Part shown: positions 4,811 to 8,399 of the stretch, piece after piece | Layout of the letters: each line of letters opens with the position of its first letter | How positions within the stretch are numbered: position 1 is the first letter of the stretch | NCBI GenBank assembly: GCA_039698075.1 | Contig: JBDKTJ010000044.1 | Location: 1 to 8,399, forward strand | Direction: 5' to 3' | Origin: JAJFVC01 sp039698075 | GTDB taxonomy: Bacteria; Planctomycetota; Planctomycetia; Pirellulales; Thermoguttaceae | DNA: 8,399 nt | The notes under the pieces: generated by a model | What the model was told of the DNA's origin: nothing | Database searches by the model: none | Seen by the model: only the letters and a program-made list of their open reading frames with translations | Program-made: the position numbers and the translations under genes

Positions 4811-6226
4811 ATGAGTGATTCAAAAACCCCTCGAACGATGTTCGAGAAAATCTGGGATAGTCACGTCGTCCGTGCCGAATCGGGCAAGCAGACGCTTTTG
4901 TATATTGACCTTCAGTTGGTTCACGAGGTGACCAGCGCCCAGGCGTTTGAGGGACTTCGGCTGGCCGGCCGCAAAGTCCGCCGGCCCGAGCGCACGGTGG
5001 CCACCGTCGATCACAACGTGCCGACGACCGATCGCAGCCTGCCGATCGAGGACCCCATCTCGAAAAAGTCGATCGACACCCTGCGTGAAAATTGCCGTCA
5101 GTTCGGCGTTCGGCTTTTGGACATTCACGACATCAACCAGGGCGTGGTGCACGTGATCGGGCCGGAGCAGGGCTACACGCAGCCGGGCATGACGATCGTC
5201 TGCGGCGACAGCCACACGGCCACGCACGGCGCGTTCGGCGCGTTGGCGTTCGGCATCGGCACCAGCGAGGTCGAGCACGTGCTGGCCACGCAAACGCTGC
5301 CGCAGTACAAGCCGAAAACCATGGAGATTCGGATCCATGGGCGTCTGTCGCCCGGCGTGACGGCCAAGGATTTGATCCTGTACCTGATCGGTCGGCTTTC
5401 GACGGCCGGCGGCGTCGGCTATTGCATCGAATACACCGGCGAGGCGATTCGCGCGATGACCATGGAGCAGCGGATGACCGTCTGCAACATGACGATCGAG
5501 GCCGGCGCCCGATCCGGGTTGATCGCTCCCGACGAGACCACGTTCGAGTATCTGCGCGGCCGTCCGTTCGCGCCGAAGGATTTCGACGCCGCCGTCCAAC
5601 GTTGGCGACTTTTGCCGACCGACCCCGGCGCCAAGTTCGATCGCGTTGAAACGTTCGACGCCGAGCGAATCCTGCCGCAAGTCACCTGGGGCACCACGCC
5701 GGCCCAAGTGACCGACGTCGCCGCCCTGGTGCCCGACCCGTCCGATTTCGCCGACCCGACCGAACGCAAAGCGGCCGCCGCGGCGTTGGCGTACATGGAT
5801 CTGAAGCCGCGAACGCCCATCACGGCGATTCCGGTCCAACGAGTCTTCATCGGCTCCTGCACCAACGGCCGGATCGAAGACCTGCGAGCCGCCGCCCGCG
5901 TGGTCCGCGGTTATCACGTGGCGCAGGGCGTGCAAGCGATGGTCGTGCCCGGCAGCGGATTGGTCAAACGCCAAGCCGAGTCGGAAGGGCTCGACGCGAT
6001 TTTTCGCGACGCCGGTCTGGAATGGCGTGAGGCCGGTTGCAGCATGTGTCTGGCGATGAATCCCGACACGTTGGAGCCGGGCGAGCGTTGCGCCGCCCCG
6101 CGCAATCGAAACTTCGAGGGTCGGCAAGGCAAAGGCGGTCGAACCCATTTGGTGTCGCCCGAAATGGCCGCCGCCGCCGCCGTGGCCGGACATTTTGTCG
6201 ATATCCGCACGTGGCAATACAAGTAA
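4811..6226 (+). CDS. leuC: 3-isopropylmalate dehydratase large subunit
   Basis: With LeuD it isomerises 2-isopropylmalate to 3-isopropylmalate in leucine biosynthesis; it belongs to the aconitase superfamily and holds a [4Fe-4S] cluster. At 471 residues it is close to the usual 465-475. Landmarks are TMFEKIWDSHVV (9-20), VDHNVPT (66-72), VCGDSHTATHGAFGALAFGIGTSEVEHV (130-157, CGDSHT motif), the cluster ligands C350 (IGSCTNGR) and C410/C413 (AGCSMC), and NRNFEGRQG (432-440) with substrate-binding arginines R433 and R438. The residues just before that motif read CAAPR, whereas I expect CASTS; the frame is intact. The start gives the normal N-terminus. No Shine-Dalgarno precedes the ATG (CAAAAACCACACAC). 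It is the first gene of the leuC-leuD-bioB cluster, under the promoter at 4722-4750. Confidence 0.97.
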   Translation: MSDSKTPRTMFEKIWDSHVVRAESGKQTLLYIDLQLVHEVTSAQAFEGLRLAGRKVRRPERTVATVDHNVPTTDRSLPIEDPISKKSIDTLRENCRQFGVRLLDIHDINQGVVHVIGPEQGYTQPGMTIVCGDSHTATHGAFGALAFGIGTSEVEHVLATQTLPQYKPKTMEIRIHGRLSPGVTAKDLILYLIGRLSTAGGVGYCIEYTGEAIRAMTMEQRMTVCNMTIEAGARSGLIAPDETTFEYLRGRPFAPKDFDAAVQRWRLLPTDPGAKFDRVETFDAERILPQVTWGTTPAQVTDVAALVPDPSDFADPTERKAAAAALAYMDLKPRTPITAIPVQRVFIGSCTNGRIEDLRAAARVVRGYHVAQGVQAMVVPGSGLVKRQAESEGLDAIFRDAGLEWREAGCSMCLAMNPDTLEPGERCAAPRNRNFEGRQGKGGRTHLVSPEMAAAAAVAGHFVDIRTWQYK

Positions 6227-6230
6227 GACG

Positions 6231-6274
6231 CCCAAATTCCCAAATCAAATCCCTAAATCCCCAAATCCCTAATT
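6231..6274. repeat. Octamer-like C-rich repeat between leuC and leuD; quadruplex-forming on the minus strand
   Basis: Five C-runs (6231-6233, 6239-6241, 6251-6253, 6259-6262, 6267-6269) are separated by A/T loops of 5, 9, 5 and 4 nt. The last three units are CCCTAAAT, CCCCAAAT, CCCTAATT, directly followed by the leuD ATG. The minus strand has five G-runs of at least three, which meets an extended G-quadruplex pattern (one loop of 9). It shares AATCCCTAA with the repeat at 1868-1892. Confidence 0.75.
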
Positions 6275-6868
6275 ATGCGTCCTCTTACAATTCACACCGG
6301 CCTGGTCGCTCCGATGGACCGGTCGAACGTCGATACCGATCAGATCATTCCGAAACAGTTTCTCAAGCGGGTCGAGCGGACCGGCTTTGGGCAGTTTCTG
6401 TTTTTCGATTGGCGATTTCTGGACGACGGTTCGGACAATCCCGCCTTCGAACTGAACCGGCCGGAATACGCCGGTGCGAGCGTTTTGCTCGCGCGGCGCA
6501 ATTTCGGCTGCGGTTCGAGCCGCGAACACGCCCCTTGGGCCTTGGAGGACTACGGGTTTCGCGTCATCTTGGCCCCCAGTTTTGCCGACATTTTTTTCAA
6601 CAACTGTTTCAAAAACGGCATGTTGCCGCTTCGGCTCGACGAATCGGTAATCGACGACCTGTTTGCCCGCGTCGAGGCGCATCCCGGCTATCGGCTGACG
6701 GTCGATTTGGAAAAATGCCGACTGAGCGACGCCTTCGGTCTGCAACGGACGTTCGAGGTGGACGCCTTCCGCCGCCATTGTTTGTTGCACGGGCTGGACG
6801 ACATCGCGTTGACGCTCGAACACGAGCCGGAAATCGCCGCTTACGAAAAAGCCCACGGAATTGCGTAA
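6275..6868 (+). CDS. leuD: 3-isopropylmalate dehydratase small subunit
   Basis: The 197-residue swivelling-domain partner of LeuC is normal in length for the family (about 190-205). It shows the N-terminal GLVAPMDRSNVDTDQIIPKQFLK (9-31, with the D-T-D-Q-I-I-P motif), FLFFDWRF (41-48), and the active-site signature RRNFGCGSSREHAPWAL (74-90), followed by ILAPSFADIFFNNCFKNG (98-115). It lies 48 nt after leuC. The ATG follows directly on the C-rich repeat (CCCTAATT), so no Shine-Dalgarno exists; translation may depend on coupling, an unstructured A/T-rich start region, or ribosomal protein S1. The next gene, bioB, begins 6 nt after its TAA. Confidence 0.97.
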   Translation: MRPLTIHTGLVAPMDRSNVDTDQIIPKQFLKRVERTGFGQFLFFDWRFLDDGSDNPAFELNRPEYAGASVLLARRNFGCGSSREHAPWALEDYGFRVILAPSFADIFFNNCFKNGMLPLRLDESVIDDLFARVEAHPGYRLTVDLEKCRLSDAFGLQRTFEVDAFRRHCLLHGLDDIALTLEHEPEIAAYEKAHGIA

Positions 6869-6874
6869 CCCCTG

Positions 6875-7897
6875 ATGAACCAGCCGCCTCCCGCCGATCC
6901 GTTTCCGATCCTTTCGCCGCCGTGCCATTGGTGCGAGCTGGCCGAAAACGTGTTGGACGGCCACCGTTTGACGCCCGCCGAAGGGTTGAACATTTTGCGG
7001 GCGGCCGACGAGGAGATGCTCGACCTTCTGGTGGCGTCCTATCGCGTGCGGCATTACTATTTCGGACGCCGGGTCGATCTGAACTTCCTGGTCAACGCGA
7101 AAAGCGGCCTCTGCGGCGAAAATTGCAGTTACTGCGCCCAGTCGTGCGTGTCGAAGGCCGACATCCCACATTACAAATTGATCTCGCCCGACGAAATCCT
7201 CGAAGGCGCCCGGCTGGCCGCCGAGCGCAAGGCGAAAACCTATTGCGCGGCGATCTCCGGCCGTTCGCCGTCCGATCAGGAACTCGACGTTCTGACCGAC
7301 GTGGTCAAAAAGATCAAGGCGTCCTACCCTCTGAAGATTTGTCTTTCGCCGGGCCTGCTTTCGCTCGAACAAGCCCAACGATTGAAGGCCGCCGGCGTCG
7401 ATCGGATCAACCACACTCTGAACACGAGCCGCCGCCACTATCCGAAAATCTGTACGACCCACAGCTACGACGATCGGCTCGCCACGCTTCGCGCCGTGCA
7501 TCAGGCCGGCATGGAAATTTGTTCCGGCGGCATCGTCGGCATGGGCGAGGAAGACGCGGACGTCGTGGATCTGGCCTTGCAATTGGCCGAGTTGCAGGTC
7601 GAGGCCGTTCCGATCAATTTCCCCATCCCGATCCCGGGCACTGCGTTGCAGAGCGCCGAACGACTCAATCCGCGATACTGTTTGAAAGCGCTCGTGCTGT
7701 TCCGGCTGGCCAATCCGCGTTGCGAGTTGCGCATCGCCGGCGGACGCGAGCTGCATCTTGGACCGCTGCAACCGTTGGGCCTGTATCCGGCCAACTCGAT
7801 CTTCGTGGGCGACTATCTGACGGCCAAGGGCCAATCGCCGGAGGACGACTATCGAATGATCGAGGCGCTCGGCTTCGAGATCGGCGACCGCGACTGA
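6875..7897 (+). CDS. bioB: Biotin synthase
   Basis: This radical-SAM enzyme inserts sulfur into dethiobiotin, the last step of biotin synthesis. The 340-residue sequence resembles the Bacillus subtilis type. The SAM [4Fe-4S] motif is C80-x3-C84-x2-C87 (CGENCSYCAQS). Second-cluster ligands matching E. coli C97, C128, C188 and R260 are C124 (TYCAAISG), C156 (KICLSPG), C216 (ICSGGIVGMGE) and R286 (LRIAGGRE). ERLNPRYCLKALVLFR and PANSIFVGDYL are typical of the C-terminal half. Two oddities stand out. INHTLNTS (178-185) has Thr where the family has Asn (E. coli N153, a dethiobiotin-contacting residue), and a Pro-rich N-terminal extension of about 15 residues carries C17-H-W-C20. No other bio genes are present. 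The start is 6 nt after leuD, without Shine-Dalgarno, implying co-transcription and coupling. Confidence 0.93.
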   Translation: MNQPPPADPFPILSPPCHWCELAENVLDGHRLTPAEGLNILRAADEEMLDLLVASYRVRHYYFGRRVDLNFLVNAKSGLCGENCSYCAQSCVSKADIPHYKLISPDEILEGARLAAERKAKTYCAAISGRSPSDQELDVLTDVVKKIKASYPLKICLSPGLLSLEQAQRLKAAGVDRINHTLNTSRRHYPKICTTHSYDDRLATLRAVHQAGMEICSGGIVGMGEEDADVVDLALQLAELQVEAVPINFPIPIPGTALQSAERLNPRYCLKALVLFRLANPRCELRIAGGRELHLGPLQPLGLYPANSIFVGDYLTAKGQSPEDDYRMIEALGFEIGDRD

Positions 7898-7907
7898 TCG
7901 CCCGCCC

Positions 7908-7940
7908 GGTTTCTTGTCCCTTCGCGTTGACCAAGAAGCC
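7908..7940 (+). terminator. Stem-loop after bioB (weak terminator candidate)
   Basis: GGTTTCTTG (7908-7916) can pair with CAAGAAGCC (7932-7940), giving 9 pairs including one G-U, with a 15-nt loop, 10 nt after the bioB stop. No T-run follows, so it is at best an intrinsic terminator of poor quality or an mRNA 3'-end stabiliser. Confidence 0.3.
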
Positions 7941-8027
7941 GATCCAAAGCGGCCAAAAAGCCATGCATCGTTTCCTGAATCGCCAAGTCGCCCGCCATGC
8001 GTGGGGCAAGAAAAGGGTCTTGGAAAG

Positions 8028-8100
8028 TGGAGCCGAAGGGGATCGAACCCTCAACCTCGTGGATGCAAACCACGCGCTCTCCCAACTGAGCTACGGCCCC
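8028..8100 (-). tRNA. tRNA-Ala (anticodon TGC)
   Basis: The 73-nt gene folds completely. Acceptor GGGGCCG pairs with CGGCTCC, leaving discriminator A73. D-arm GCTC/GAGC carries the AGTTGGGA loop. Anticodon stem CGTGG/CCACG has loop TTTGCAT, with anticodon TGC at 8065-8067. T-arm GAGGG/CCCTT has TTCGATC. Position 3-70 is the G-U wobble that identifies alanine tRNA, confirming the anticodon. It reads GCA and, with wobble modification, other alanine codons. CCA is not encoded; the genome continues CTTTCC after A73, so the tail must be added by CCA transferase. It is a single gene, not in a tRNA cluster within this window. Confidence 0.98.
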
Positions 8101-8127
8101 GGGAAGTCTTTTACCACCCCAGTTTAG

Positions 8128-8156
8128 AACATAGCCGCTTTCCTTGGGGCCGTCAA
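8128..8156 (-). promoter_or_regulatory. Promoter of the tRNA-Ala gene
   Basis: Minus strand: -35 TTGACG (8151-8156, 5 of 6), a 17-nt spacer and -10 TATGTT (8128-8133, 4 of 6). Predicted start is near 8121, giving a 5' leader of about 20 nt for RNase P to remove. The discriminator region shows no clear GC-rich stringent-control box. Confidence 0.6.
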
Positions 8157-8303
8157 CCAACGATAGTCTCATCGCCTGCTTCGGGAACCGACGCCCGAGA
8201 CGTCCGCCGACCTTGGAAATAAGTCATGCTCCCCCCCGGCCGGACTGGTGTTGATGGAATTGGCCAGCTATACTAGTGTAGTGTCTCACACAAATAGTGA
8301 TTT

Positions 8304-8395
8304 ATGGGTGCCATGCTTGCTAAGCGAGCGCAGCGAGACAGCAAGCATGTTTGCCGTCTCTTCATGCCCACGACAAGCGTGGGCATGGCACCCAT
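8304..8395. repeat. Interspersed palindromic element with two internal hairpins
   Basis: Outer arms ATGGGTGCCATGC (8304-8316) and GCATGGCACCCAT (8383-8395) are perfect 13-bp complements. Within them, ATGCTTGCT (8313-8321) pairs with AGCAAGCAT (8340-8348), and CATGCCCACG (8363-8372) pairs with CGTGGGCATG (8378-8387) around a 5-nt loop. The outer and inner pairings share bases, so alternative folds exist. No gene is visible in 8157-8399. This is probably a multicopy intergenic repeat family; the window ends 4 bp later, so anything beyond cannot be seen. Confidence 0.7.
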
Positions 8396-8399
8396 TCTC

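Noticed and set aside
4820..6235. 471-codon open frame antisense to leuC
   Set aside because: Shadow of the GC-rich third positions of leuC. The translation is a low-complexity Arg/Gly/His-rich sequence with no family resemblance, and leuC is unambiguous.
6269..7834. 521-codon minus-strand frame opposite leuD and bioB
   Set aside because: Antisense shadow with no domain or start signal; leuD and bioB explain the region.
6037..8127. 696-codon plus-strand frame running from the end of leuC through leuD and bioB into the tRNA
   Set aside because: It is out of frame with two clearly recognisable enzymes and crosses a tRNA gene; its composition is Arg/Pro-rich. It is a codon-bias artefact.

Overview
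The window is a GC-rich bacterial chromosome segment carrying housekeeping and small hypothetical genes. I infer a planctomycete, probably Pirellulales-like, with moderate confidence. The grounds are the zinc-ribbon 'hypothetical' proteins with long linkers, the tandem-ACT protein of the COG4747 type, the frequent absence of Shine-Dalgarno sequences, and the palindromic intergenic repeats. None of these is decisive, and no 16S or other marker gene is present.

Left part (1-2577), minus strand. The first 73 codons of a sugar-nucleotide/NTP transferase run off the left edge. Its promoter region carries a perfect 8-bp dyad. Upstream of it in the same direction lie a complete HD-domain phosphohydrolase (496-1824) and a zinc-ribbon membrane protein (1897-2577). 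The 72-bp gap between those two holds a heptamer (CTAATCC) tandem repeat and a possible 16-codon upstream ORF.

Middle (2578-4511). A 179-bp divergent promoter region separates the membrane zinc-ribbon gene from a second, plus-strand gene with two zinc ribbons (2757-3470). A convergent minus-strand gene encodes two ACT domains (3516-4007). Divergent from it is a YbgC/FadM-like hot-dog thioesterase (4125-4511). The predicted -35 boxes of these last two genes overlap.

Intergenic element (4538-4714). A non-coding element of about 160 bp has imperfect 13-bp terminal inverted repeats, a flanking 7-10 bp direct repeat that looks like a target-site duplication, and an internal perfect 25-bp inverted repeat whose arms resemble REP sequences (GTAG foot plus hairpin). 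It looks like a MITE/REPIN inserted directly upstream of a strong sigma70-type promoter.

Right part (4811-7897), plus strand: leuC-leuD-bioB, apparently one operon. LeuC and LeuD form the 3-isopropylmalate dehydratase of leucine synthesis. BioB is the radical-SAM biotin synthase, and its start lies 6 nt after the leuD stop. None of the three starts has a recognisable Shine-Dalgarno. The leuC-leuD gap is an AATCCC-type repeat with quadruplex potential on the opposite strand.

Right end (7898-8399). A minus-strand tRNA-Ala(TGC) with its own well-formed promoter is followed by a second, unrelated palindromic intergenic element (8304-8395) that reaches almost to the window edge.

I found no CRISPR array, transposase, defence system or phage gene. 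The most unusual items are the MITE/REPIN element, the leuCD-bioB arrangement with a substitution at a substrate-binding position in BioB, and the telomere-like short repeats.
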